Below are positions 7,943-16,307 of a stretch of 64,000 nucleotides of DNA, piece by piece; positions within the stretch are counted from its first letter, which is position 1, and every line of letters begins with the position of its first letter. Origin of the DNA: Sulfuricella sp. T08 (GTDB lineage Bacteria; Pseudomonadota; Gammaproteobacteria; Burkholderiales; Sulfuricellaceae). A model generated the notes under the pieces. That model was not told where the DNA came from. It saw only the letters and a list, made by a program, of their open reading frames with translations, and did not search any database. Both the position numbers and the translations under genes were made by a program. Location of the stretch: the NCBI RefSeq assembly GCF_000971475.1, contig NZ_DF967522.1:85403-149402 (forward strand). The letters are read 5' to 3'.

Positions 7943-9157
7943 TTAGTACTTAAACACCAGTTCATCATAAGTCTCCAGAAATCTTGCACCAGCCACGCTA
8001 ATGTCATATTCATTCTCCACCTTTTTCCGAGCCAAATTCCCCATGCGAACATTTAGATCAGGTTCAGAACACAGTCTTTGAAGACGATCAGCCAAAATTT
8101 GCGCGTCCCCCAAAGGCACGAGATAGCCATCTACGCCATCATCGATAATCCCATCCGGGCCGCCACTTCGTGTAGAGACAACAGGCACCGCGCAGCCCAT
8201 TGATTCGATCACGACCATGCCAAATCCCTCTTCGTCAGATGGAAGTGCGAAGCAAGTAGCTTCTTGGTAAAGTCGGATTAATTCAGGAAAAGTGGGCCCA
8301 TGGACGAAATCTATTTTTGAATTTAAGCCATAATCCTTGGCGCATTTCCAAAATTTGTCCGGGGGCGGGGTCGCCCCGGCGAGTACAAGGCGTGGTGCGT
8401 CCTGCATGCGGTACGTTAGCAGGCGGTATGCATCAAGTAATAGACCAATATTCTTTCTCGGATCCTGCATCCTTCCGACAGATAGGATATAGGGCGAGTT
8501 TTCCGATAGCACACGGCCTGAAGGCGAAGGGCTGAAAACTCCCGTGTCGATACCTGGGGGCGCATACTTTATCTGGGTGCCATACCCGTTCGCCACACCT
8601 TGGCAATATTCCATCATCCATGGATTTTCCACCATCACTGCATCTGCCTGACGGATCGCGCAGTCATCAAGTTTGTCAGTTATCTTCGTCATGCGACGGC
8701 GCCAAGCGGCAGCAAATCCACGCCCTTGAATCTCCTGCATTCGCCGTTCGACGGTAGCCCGGGTTGCTACTTGTAGAACCACGGGCTTACCTAATCCAGA
8801 AACCGCAAGACCTAGAGCAGGACTGCCGCTTACCACTTGAATCACATCGCAATCCGCAAGGAGTGCTGACAGAATCCTCCTGGGTTTGTACCGTTGGAAT
8901 TCGAACTCGCTGAAATTTGCTCCGACATGAAAGTACTCGTCTGGCGGCCAATCATGCTCAGTAACAGAGGCCCCACTAAACCACGTCCCAGGAGAGAACA
9001 AGCGGCAACTATTTGAGTCGGAAGAACTCGACGCTAACGAAATAATCTTCGCATCGTATCTGTCAGAAGATCTAATGACATCGCGTAGAAACGCCACAAC
9101 TGTTTTGACGCCGCCATCAAAGGACAAATTTTGAGTAACCAAAGCCACCCTTTTCAT
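7943..9157 (-). CDS. Family GT4 glycosyltransferase
   Basis: A 404-residue GT-B transferase beginning MKRVALVTQNLSFDGGVKTVV. The frame stays open 56 codons further upstream, but that stretch lies within the polymerase gene. The chosen ATG overlaps the polymerase stop by 4 bases (ATGA at 9154-9157). Donor-domain features are APPGIDTGVFSP, ILSVGRMQDPRKN and SDEEGFGMVVIESMGCAVPVV with its EX7E pair. Its place directly after the polymerase and before other transferases argues for a role in the same repeat unit. Confidence 0.87.
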   Translation of the reverse strand: MKRVALVTQNLSFDGGVKTVVAFLRDVIRSSDRYDAKIISLASSSSDSNSCRLFSPGTWFSGASVTEHDWPPDEYFHVGANFSEFEFQRYKPRRILSALLADCDVIQVVSGSPALGLAVSGLGKPVVLQVATRATVERRMQEIQGRGFAAAWRRRMTKITDKLDDCAIRQADAVMVENPWMMEYCQGVANGYGTQIKYAPPGIDTGVFSPSPSGRVLSENSPYILSVGRMQDPRKNIGLLLDAYRLLTYRMQDAPRLVLAGATPPPDKFWKCAKDYGLNSKIDFVHGPTFPELIRLYQEATCFALPSDEEGFGMVVIESMGCAVPVVSTRSGGPDGIIDDGVDGYLVPLGDAQILADRLQRLCSEPDLNVRMGNLARKKVENEYDISVAGARFLETYDELVFKY

Positions 9158-10386
9158 GCCGCGCTTGTCCGCTTCGCAAAAATCGACAGCATATAGACAC
9201 ACAAAACAAATGTTAAAAACACCTTTATAAACACCAGCAACGTCGTTCCAACAAACGCCTCGAGCCAAAGTATGTTCAAAACAAATACGACCTTCAGCCA
9301 GTTTCCGGATGCCTTGAAGACCCACTCATCAATCAGCCTGGCAAACGCTCCAAGCAATGCCATTCCCATCACTAGTCCAAAAATCCCGTTATTCATATAA
9401 AACTCACCCATATAGGTAGGGGAGACATTAGTGATCGGATCGTCAAGCGCAACATGATCAAACAGCTGGCCGGTCCAATGTCCAGTGCTCATGTCCACTT
9501 TATCCGGCCAAAAGAGCCTTGGGACAAACGTTTCTATACCCTCGTAATAGGTGCTGCCGTTGAGATACGGTACGGCGTCACCGGCTTGCTTAAATATATA
9601 GGCAAGATAGGAAAACAGCCCGCGACCGATACTAAGCGACCGCTCTCCGTCTGGAGTAGCGGCCGGATCGAGCCAAGCAAAACCAAGGAAATAGTCGGAC
9701 AAGGCTGGAAGAAAAGAAAACGGGGTTTTGTCCGAAAGATCAAAATAGACCGCATATCTAAACCCTTGAACAACCGGGTATGCGAAACCGAAGAAAAAAA
9801 CAGCTAGAACGAAAATAGCTACGACAGGCACTCTGTTTCGAACAAAATAATATGCAAGAACAACTTGAATAAATGGAAAAAGAAGTGCCCCTTTAGAGTT
9901 CGCAAAGAGGGCAAATAACAATAACAGGAATAACGATAACCCGGGCAAAGCCAGGGATCTTTCCTTTCTGCCACTTTGAAAAAAAATCGACCATAGAATG
10001 ATATTCACATAGGCAAGCAGGGAAGAAATTATACTAATTACACCTCCAGCAGAACCTACTTCAGCGGAATCTCGATTGGTTAGGCCAAAGTAGCCGTAAG
10101 CCATCGACCACAGCGTGGCTACTGAAGCCAAAAATATAAAAAACAAAACACTTGGCTTATGGGAAAAAACCAATGCCACAAAGCGAGAATACCTCTCCGA
10201 TACGTTTCGCATGATAACGAAAGTCCTATTTAGACTTGTCAAAACATAAGTTACGACAAAAGTCACGATCCCAAGAGTACACAATATGTAGAGTCGTTCG
10301 ATATCTTCTTCCGTCGGCACGACAATATAATATTCATAGCTGCCGCTGACATAATTGATCAAAGGAAAAATAAGCAACATGAACAA
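9154..10386 (-). CDS. wzy: Wzy-like O-antigen/oligosaccharide repeat-unit polymerase
   Basis: A highly hydrophobic protein with about ten predicted membrane helices and a large periplasmic loop around residues 210-310. The loop contains PDGERSLSIGRG, a YFxGIETFVP-like segment and PTYMGEFYMNNG, as in O-antigen polymerases. No soluble domain is present. Start choice is uncertain. TTG at 10384-10386 gives 410 residues, but the frame is open upstream to a TGA at 10504-10506 and encodes a further hydrophobic helix (KIIILFGALFFLATLAGILL) without an ATG, GTG or TTG. Base use here is AT-richer than in the neighbours, common for wzy. It joins repeat units in the periplasm. Confidence 0.8.
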   Translation of the reverse strand: MFMLLIFPLINYVSGSYEYYIVVPTEEDIERLYILCTLGIVTFVVTYVLTSLNRTFVIMRNVSERYSRFVALVFSHKPSVLFFIFLASVATLWSMAYGYFGLTNRDSAEVGSAGGVISIISSLLAYVNIILWSIFFQSGRKERSLALPGLSLFLLLLFALFANSKGALLFPFIQVVLAYYFVRNRVPVVAIFVLAVFFFGFAYPVVQGFRYAVYFDLSDKTPFSFLPALSDYFLGFAWLDPAATPDGERSLSIGRGLFSYLAYIFKQAGDAVPYLNGSTYYEGIETFVPRLFWPDKVDMSTGHWTGQLFDHVALDDPITNVSPTYMGEFYMNNGIFGLVMGMALLGAFARLIDEWVFKASGNWLKVVFVLNILWLEAFVGTTLLVFIKVFLTFVLCVYMLSIFAKRTSAA

Positions 10387-10530
10387 GAAGTAGGCAGGGA
10401 CTAAACAACCCCACGATAGTACCCCAGCGTTACGCCTGCCTAAGAGAATCCCAGCCAGCGTGGCCAGAAAAAATAATGCCCCAAATAAAATTATAATTTT
10501 AATTCACCATTTCAAAAGAGCAAACAAACC

Positions 10531-11451
10531 CTATCCGACCAAGGGTTTCTTGAAATATTCCCTATATATCTTTCTAACAAAGGGTATCTTCGCTCCAAGT
10601 ATGCGCAAATTCATTATTAAACCCTTTACAACGAGAACACCATAAATCAACATATAATTACTTATTTTTCTAGTCAATGATGCCACTTTATATTCGTTCG
10701 ACTGAAAAATCAGTTGATTGGCAACATTCAGGCTCTGGGCAATCCAGGGAAATCTGGCATGCCAACGCGGCGCTCCAATGACAGAAACGATGCGTGCAAT
10801 AGAAGACGACGTACTATCCTCGAAATCTCTATGGACATGAACAGCAGGAACAATCTTGGCTTTTCCTCTGAGAAGAACACTAGCCATCCATACCCAGTCC
10901 CCTGCCAGACAATTCGGCATCCTGCAGTCCCTAACTCGATCGACACGATAAGCGCCACAGAATATGGAATTATCGCCTACGAGCCAGAGATATTTTAGTA
11001 CTCGCATCAACGGTAAATCCGAATCAGATTGGATCACGTTGCCATAGTGGGTGAGCGCATTGTCACCACCGTGATAAGCAGCAAGGCCTGACACGAGTAC
11101 CAGCGATGGATCTCGTTCCAGCTCATCAACACATGTTCTAATGTAATCAGGATCGAGATAATCGTCGTCGCCATGCCACAAAAAATATTTCCCGGTAGCC
11201 TGATTTTTAGCGAATTTAAAGTTCTCGGTCGGCCCCTGATTTTCGGCATGCCGGAAGTACTTCACTCGACTGTCGGATGCACGCAAAGCACTGCAAACAC
11301 GCTGTGTTTCATCGGACGAGGCATTGTCTGAAATTATTATCTCCAGGTTCTTATAGCCGCTTTTCACTAACGACTGAACTGCGCGCTCAAGCTTTTTTGC
11401 ACGATTGTAAGTCGGGATACAGACGCTTACCAATGGTTCTACTTGATTCAC
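10531..11451 (-). CDS. Family GT2 (GT-A) glycosyltransferase
   Basis: A 306-residue inverting GT-A transferase. The N-terminal nucleotide-binding part reads LVSVCIPTYNRAKKLERAV and IISDNASSDET; the metal-binding acidic cluster is FLWHGDDDYLDPDY. A later motif, CLAGDWVWMASVLLRG, supplies the acceptor-side acidic residues. The start is GTG (11449-11451), immediately after the Wzx stop codon, so translation is probably coupled. Two basic hydrophobic segments near the C-terminus could associate with the membrane. Substrate unknown. Confidence 0.87.
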   Translation of the reverse strand: MNQVEPLVSVCIPTYNRAKKLERAVQSLVKSGYKNLEIIISDNASSDETQRVCSALRASDSRVKYFRHAENQGPTENFKFAKNQATGKYFLWHGDDDYLDPDYIRTCVDELERDPSLVLVSGLAAYHGGDNALTHYGNVIQSDSDLPLMRVLKYLWLVGDNSIFCGAYRVDRVRDCRMPNCLAGDWVWMASVLLRGKAKIVPAVHVHRDFEDSTSSSIARIVSVIGAPRWHARFPWIAQSLNVANQLIFQSNEYKVASLTRKISNYMLIYGVLVVKGLIMNLRILGAKIPFVRKIYREYFKKPLVG

Positions 11452-12939
11452 TTAACCAAGCCTTTTAAGAAGTCGGTTGCGCAATATGGGTGCAGAAAAA
11501 CTGGCGGAAAAAACCATTGCACATCCAACCACTAAAAGCCAAATCCACTCTGTCAATTCCGACATGGAATGAGGCCAAATCAACCAAAAAATGATTGCCA
11601 TAATCAATGCACCCAATGTAGGGTAAACAACATCATATAGATACCAATGCCATTTCTCTGATTTTAATAGCCGCCGATATAAATAATGTGCAGCTATCAA
11701 CACATAGCCGGCATTAAGTATCACCCATATCCAAGCCGCCCCAATTGCTCCATAGCGTGGGGTTGCCCAAAGAATGGCAGGTATCAATATGATGACTGCA
11801 ACAAAATTCTGGCGCACAGCAAACCCCGGCCAACCATAAGCAAGGGTGAGCATGTAAGGGATGCCCATCAGGCTATTGAGCATCATTCCCAATGCCAATA
11901 AAACAAGTAATGGGGCAGTTTTATCTGCCAAGACTGCATTACCTGTCCACAGCAACAGAATTTTTTCGCCAAAGAACACCAAAATGAGCGCAGCAGGTAC
12001 GATGAGTACACTAATAAGCTGTGCGCTTTGGTGGTAAATTTTGATCAGTCCCCCAGTGTCTCCTTTAGCCACCAATTCGGTAAAGCGGGGATAATAGGCT
12101 TGAGTAATTGGTATAGTTAGCAGGGAGAGCACTGCTGCAGCGGTTCCAGCCAAGGTGTAATAGCCGAACATTTCCAGGCTCAACATACGAGAAAGAATGA
12201 TTTTATCTACCTGCATCAACAGCAATACCAGCAGGGTGGTTGCCATCATTCCACCTGCGAATCGCCAAATGTTTTTCAATTGAAGCCATGAGAATTTCGC
12301 CGCCTGAACTGAGGGCGGCAAATAACGATACACAGCAAAAACAAAAGCCAAAATAGTTATCACTGACACCAGGCCCTGCCAAATAAAGAACGCTTCAATA
12401 CTTGGCTTCACCCACACCAGTACGCAAACCGCACCACCCCCACGCAATGTAGCTAGCCCCGAACCAACTGCACTTAGCCACACCTGCTTTTGCAAGCCTA
12501 AAATCGCCCCACGGTAGAGGCTTTCCACAAAGCGTAATGCAACGACAAAGCCAATAATTGCGATCGCTTGGGCAACCTCTTCAACGGGCAGTTTTTCCGC
12601 CTGTAGCCAATTGACCGAAAACCAAGTAGCAGAGAGCCAAACCACTATCACGATTAACATTGCTATTGCAAGGCAAATTACTTCCAAGCTGCGCAATAGA
12701 TCGCGTATAGATTGGGCGGTATGAGCACCAGCCGTATAACGCGCCATTTCCCTGCTCAGGGTAGGAGTCATGCCCATATCCAGCAAGGATAGCCATGCCT
12801 GCAAGATGGCAAACACACCTATCAGCCCATATGCCTCCATACCAAGATATTTAATATACAGAGGCACAAAGGCGAGGCCCATCAGGGCTGACCACCCCTG
12901 ACCGAGGTAATTGGCGAGGACGTTTTTCTTCAGCGACAT
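11452..12939 (-). CDS. wzx: Wzx-type lipid-linked oligosaccharide flippase
   Basis: A 495-residue integral membrane protein of the polysaccharide transporter (MOP) superfamily with about 14 predicted helices. The N-terminus MSLKKNVLANYLGQGWSAL and the EAYGLIGVFAILQAWLSLLDMG region are typical of Wzx proteins; IILSRMLSLEMFGYYTLA marks the middle of the protein. It would flip undecaprenyl-diphosphate-linked repeat units to the periplasm for the Wzy-like polymerase encoded two genes downstream. It is 30 bases downstream of the CmcI-like gene and abuts the GT2 gene. Confidence 0.9.
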   Translation of the reverse strand: MSLKKNVLANYLGQGWSALMGLAFVPLYIKYLGMEAYGLIGVFAILQAWLSLLDMGMTPTLSREMARYTAGAHTAQSIRDLLRSLEVICLAIAMLIVIVVWLSATWFSVNWLQAEKLPVEEVAQAIAIIGFVVALRFVESLYRGAILGLQKQVWLSAVGSGLATLRGGGAVCVLVWVKPSIEAFFIWQGLVSVITILAFVFAVYRYLPPSVQAAKFSWLQLKNIWRFAGGMMATTLLVLLLMQVDKIILSRMLSLEMFGYYTLAGTAAAVLSLLTIPITQAYYPRFTELVAKGDTGGLIKIYHQSAQLISVLIVPAALILVFFGEKILLLWTGNAVLADKTAPLLVLLALGMMLNSLMGIPYMLTLAYGWPGFAVRQNFVAVIILIPAILWATPRYGAIGAAWIWVILNAGYVLIAAHYLYRRLLKSEKWHWYLYDVVYPTLGALIMAIIFWLIWPHSMSELTEWIWLLVVGCAMVFSASFSAPILRNRLLKRLG

Positions 12940-12969
12940 TCAGGTTGAGGTTGCACCCGACAAATGGGC

Positions 12970-13704
12970 TTAGCGAACCCGCTTCAAATAGCCATCTGGC
13001 GCAACCGTAATCAAAATCTTGTTCTGAATATCCCGGTCAATTTCAAATTCCGGGTGTGTTTTCAAATATTCGAACACCGCAGTTTTAGGATTATTCCCCG
13101 GCCCCCACGGACGATTCCCGGCCAACTCCTTCGGCATATCTTCCACTACCGTGTCAAACACCACACAATAACTTCCAACCGTAGTCAGCGCTGCATAAGC
13201 TTCCAACTCTGCGAGTACATGGTCATGGGTATGATTGGAATCAAGACAAACAAGAACGCGTTTTTTGCCTTTTGCTTTTTCAACGACTTGGGCAACAATC
13301 TCCTGGGCAATGCTCGAACCCTCAAGCATACTGATGCGCTTGTACATTGGGTGTTCTTCAATGGCCTTGCGGTTATGTGGGCGTATATCAATGTCGATAC
13401 CGAGCACTTCTCCTTCGCTGCCTGTACAAGCGGCAACCAGTTCCAGCATTGCCGCAGAGAAGATCAGGGAGCCGCCGTGCGCGATGCCGGTCTCAATAAT
13501 AAGATCGGGCTTTATTTCCCAGATGATTTCCTGTATGGCAATCATGTCTTGGGGATATTGAATAATCGGCCTGCCCAACCAGGAGAAATTGTACGAATAT
13601 TGTGGCTGTAGCGATGCCTCCAGAAAATTATGGGCGCAGGATTTTAATTTTTCATTTTGCCCAATAGCATTAACTCGTTCTTTTACTTCTTTTTCAAAGC
13701 TCAT
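12970..13704 (-). CDS. CmcI/RfbT-like family methyltransferase (cephalosporin hydroxylase family)
   Basis: A 244-residue protein of the family annotated as cephalosporin hydroxylase, whose polysaccharide-cluster members are mostly sugar O-methyltransferases. SAM-binding features are LIIETGIAHGGSLIFSAAML and VLGIDIDIRPHNR; the metal-binding region is VLVCLDSNHTHDHV. The start (ATG 13702-13704) lies 11 bases inside the upstream methyltransferase gene. In this setting it may O-methylate the deoxysugar made by the CDP-sugar block; this is inference. Confidence 0.8.
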   Translation of the reverse strand: MSFEKEVKERVNAIGQNEKLKSCAHNFLEASLQPQYSYNFSWLGRPIIQYPQDMIAIQEIIWEIKPDLIIETGIAHGGSLIFSAAMLELVAACTGSEGEVLGIDIDIRPHNRKAIEEHPMYKRISMLEGSSIAQEIVAQVVEKAKGKKRVLVCLDSNHTHDHVLAELEAYAALTTVGSYCVVFDTVVEDMPKELAGNRPWGPGNNPKTAVFEYLKTHPEFEIDRDIQNKILITVAPDGYLKRVR

Positions 13705-14758
13705 GGCGGTCCACCTGAATGTAATTAAATTGGTTGTTTGTTAGTGCAACAATTTCCTGGAGGTAATTGGAGTTCATTACGAAGACGTTATCACCTCCTT
13801 GCAATGCCTTCAAACCCTCCTTTGGCGAGGATATTTTTAGCCCGCTGCCCGCCATGAATTTGGCTTGTTTGGCCGGATTAATGTCAATTACCAGGTCAAC
13901 ATTTACTCCGGCACGCTGCATGTATAGTGCGAATATCACGCCTTTGGAAGCGCCACCCCAGATTGCATTTCGCTTTCCTTTGGCCATTGCGGCTACGTGC
14001 GCAATGTCAGCCAAAAAGTCAGTTGGGAATGCAAAAACATCACGGGGGTCGAACATGGGCTTTTGCAAAGTAGCCAATTCCGCGACGACATACAGGTATT
14101 GGCCACCAAAAACATGCCCGCCCTCGTGAACCTTACCAAACATACGGTGAAAGTCTGCGAGGCGAAAATAATTTACATGCTCATAAAAAATATCGAACCA
14201 TGCTCGGTGTTCGCAGATCCACTCAAGGCAGGGCACTTCGATATAGATTTGCCCCTTCCCCCCGTTTGCCTGCGCAATCGCGAAAAGGAAAGCAAGCGGG
14301 TTTGAAATATGCTCCAGGACATGCCGTAAAACAATGCCTTCAGCGGACATTCCTAGGCTTGCCTCAAAACGCGCTTTAATTACTTTTGGATTCTCGCCCT
14401 CGTAGGCCGGGTCAATCCCGGTGATCTCATAACCTGCCTGGTGCAGATATTCAAGAAAATAGCCCTTGCCGCAACCCACCTCTATGAGGGATTTTCCGGA
14501 AAAATGCCGCCGGATAATCTCCTTCACATCTTCCAGGTGCTTCTGAAAGACTTCTGAACAGGCCTGTTCATTTTGGTAGTCCGCATCGTATTCGAGCAGG
14601 CCGGCATCAAATGAGGCATTGAAGACCAAGCCTGTATCCAGATCCTGAACCAGTGTCATATCCCCTTTAGGGCAGACCAGTGCCGACATCTGGTCAGGAA
14701 ACATCTTGTTCTGGAAAACCGGCAGCTCCTCTACCTTGAATAACTCACGATATTTCAT
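13694..14758 (-). CDS. Two-domain class I SAM methyltransferase
   Basis: A 354-residue protein. The N-terminal half carries a Rossmann methyltransferase domain: LIEVGCGKGYFLEYL near residue 90, GITGIDPAY-like acidic loop, then VLRHVLEHISNPL. The C-terminal part has a second nucleotide-binding-like segment, IWGGASKGVIFALYMQRAG, followed by VDLVIDINPAKQAKF, as in C-methyltransferases of sugar pathways. No N-terminal zinc-ribbon cysteines are visible, unlike the paralogue at 16308-17540. The start overlaps the SDR stop by 4 bases (ATGA at 14755-14758). Confidence 0.75.
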   Translation of the reverse strand: MKYRELFKVEELPVFQNKMFPDQMSALVCPKGDMTLVQDLDTGLVFNASFDAGLLEYDADYQNEQACSEVFQKHLEDVKEIIRRHFSGKSLIEVGCGKGYFLEYLHQAGYEITGIDPAYEGENPKVIKARFEASLGMSAEGIVLRHVLEHISNPLAFLFAIAQANGGKGQIYIEVPCLEWICEHRAWFDIFYEHVNYFRLADFHRMFGKVHEGGHVFGGQYLYVVAELATLQKPMFDPRDVFAFPTDFLADIAHVAAMAKGKRNAIWGGASKGVIFALYMQRAGVNVDLVIDINPAKQAKFMAGSGLKISSPKEGLKALQGGDNVFVMNSNYLQEIVALTNNQFNYIQVDRHEL

Positions 14759-15615
14759 TGCTCTTCCAGAATGGAATCCAAACGATGCCGATCGCCCCAG
14801 AAGGCCAGGGGCTCGTAGTCGGGGTAAGGATAATAGCCAAGATTGAGCTCCATTTCCCAGTTATTTTCCAACAGCCATTGCTCTACCAGTTTGCGCACTG
14901 AGACTGGCTTCCCCGAACAAATATTGATTGGCCCGACATTGCATTTCGCTAACGCCAAACGCGCAATCTGGCGGGCAACATCTTCAACAGGGAGGTAGTC
15001 ACGCAATTGTTCGCCGCCTGACATATTGAATACTCTCTCCCCACGCAATACTGCGTCCTTGAGTTGTGGATAGAGAGAATGCTTTGGCTGCCCCTCCCCA
15101 TACATATAGAAAAGCCTTGCCCAGGTTAAGTTAAATGGTTTGACAGACTTTAAAAATTCCAATTGACGCCGCAAAGCATCCTTGGCATAACCATAAGGAT
15201 TACCGGGCAGCGTCACCAATTCTTCCACCAGCGGGCCGGACTGCATGCCGTATTCGAAGCAAGTGCCCGTTACCAATAATGACGGCAACCCCGCCTCGAC
15301 CATAGCCTTGAGAAAACGAAATTGCCGTGGCAGCTCGGTTTCGAAGTGATGCAGCGATTTGTAATTTGGCAAACCGTCCCAAGCGAGGTGGATCAATACA
15401 TCTGGCCTGCCAAGTCGATCAAAGCAGTTCGCGCCAAGAGCGGCAATGTCCATCTCAACAATACGACCCGCCATACCCAACCCCGCCAGGCGGGTTGCAT
15501 CACGAGTTACGGCGACGACCTCAACCTGATGTCGCTCAAGTTCTTCCAGCACGTAACGCCCGATGAAGCCGCTGGCGCCGGTAACGGCAATTTTCAAGGG
15601 GAATTTGAGATTCAC
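14755..15615 (-). CDS. SDR-family NDP-sugar epimerase/4-ketoreductase
   Basis: A 286-residue extended SDR protein. It has IAVTGASGFIGRYVLEEL at the N-terminus, TGTCFEYG in the active-site strand and the NPYGYAKDALRR catalytic YxxxK. It starts with GTG (15613-15615). The likely role is reducing the 4-keto group of the C-methylated CDP-6-deoxyhexulose produced by the genes upstream. A REP-like palindrome and an ORF6N gene separate it from those genes. Confidence 0.8.
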   Translation of the reverse strand: MNLKFPLKIAVTGASGFIGRYVLEELERHQVEVVAVTRDATRLAGLGMAGRIVEMDIAALGANCFDRLGRPDVLIHLAWDGLPNYKSLHHFETELPRQFRFLKAMVEAGLPSLLVTGTCFEYGMQSGPLVEELVTLPGNPYGYAKDALRRQLEFLKSVKPFNLTWARLFYMYGEGQPKHSLYPQLKDAVLRGERVFNMSGGEQLRDYLPVEDVARQIARLALAKCNVGPINICSGKPVSVRKLVEQWLLENNWEMELNLGYYPYPDYEPLAFWGDRHRLDSILEEQ

Positions 15616-15635
15616 TTCCTTTTACTCACCCCCTA

Positions 15636-15692
15636 CGTTCGCCCTGAGGCTGTCGAAGGGCCGCTCATGGTTCGACAAGCTCACCACGAACG
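15636..15692. repeat. REP-like imperfect palindrome
   Basis: The segment CGTTCGCCCTGAGGCTGTCG at 15636 is matched in inverted orientation by the segment ending at 15692 (TTCGACAAGCTCACCACGAA, then CG). The 22-base arms agree at 17 positions and enclose about 13 bases with GGGCCGCTCATGG. This is a dispersed intergenic repeat common in beta- and gammaproteobacterial genomes. It lies immediately upstream of the SDR gene and downstream of the ORF6N gene. Confidence 0.75.
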
Positions 15693-15734
15693 GGAAAGTT
15701 ATTTCGTAGGCGTTCCTTAAGGCGCAGATTTTCA

Positions 15735-16280
15735 TCATTTATTTTTCTTCTTTATCGTGTGCTTGAATTTCAAAACAGCGAAGTTCAGTTCGATCGATGT
15801 TTCTGTGTCGCTCGTTTGCAAGTCGTCATCGAAAATTTCAGCGATTAGCTCGCCGCTTTTTTGCATGAGTGATTTCTGCTCGGCTTTGTCTTGAACGGTT
15901 GATAACTCTTTTATGCTTCTGGACAACTCTCTGATTTTAGAGAAGGTCTCTATGATGGAAAATGTTGCCTCTATGGCTTGCTTACTCTTTAGTATTGTGG
16001 CGATCATGTACAAGCCTTTTTCAGTGAAGGCTTTAGGTGGAACTCTCGTTTTTGTAAATTTTGCGGTCGAAAATTTCGACCGCAAATCTGCAAACTCCGC
16101 CTCATTAAGCTCGAACATATAATCCAGCGGAAATTTATCGGGGTTGTTTTTTACGGCCTCGTTGATTCTTTTCGTCTCAACCCCATAAATCACTGCCACA
16201 TCGGTATCGAGTAAAACAGTTTTCTCTCTTACCTCGATAATCAGATTTTTTAGGTTCTCGATTTTTACTAGATCACTCAT
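15735..16280 (-). CDS. ORF6N-domain protein (phage antirepressor-like DNA-binding protein)
   Basis: A 181-residue protein with an N-terminal ORF6N domain (residues 5-90): VLLDTDVAVIYGVETKRINEAVKNNPDKFP, LDYMFELNEAE and RVPPKAFTEKGLYMIATIL. The remainder is predicted helical and charged, ending in a lysine tail. ORF6N proteins occur in prophages and as single insertions in chromosomes, with presumed DNA-binding or antirepressor roles. It interrupts the CDP-sugar block between the C-methyltransferase and the reductase, suggesting a small horizontal insertion. Confidence 0.85.
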   Translation of the reverse strand: MSDLVKIENLKNLIIEVREKTVLLDTDVAVIYGVETKRINEAVKNNPDKFPLDYMFELNEAEFADLRSKFSTAKFTKTRVPPKAFTEKGLYMIATILKSKQAIEATFSIIETFSKIRELSRSIKELSTVQDKAEQKSLMQKSGELIAEIFDDDLQTSDTETSIELNFAVLKFKHTIKKKNK

Positions 16281-16307
16281 ATCAAGTCATCCTCTGTGGT
16301 CTCTGCT

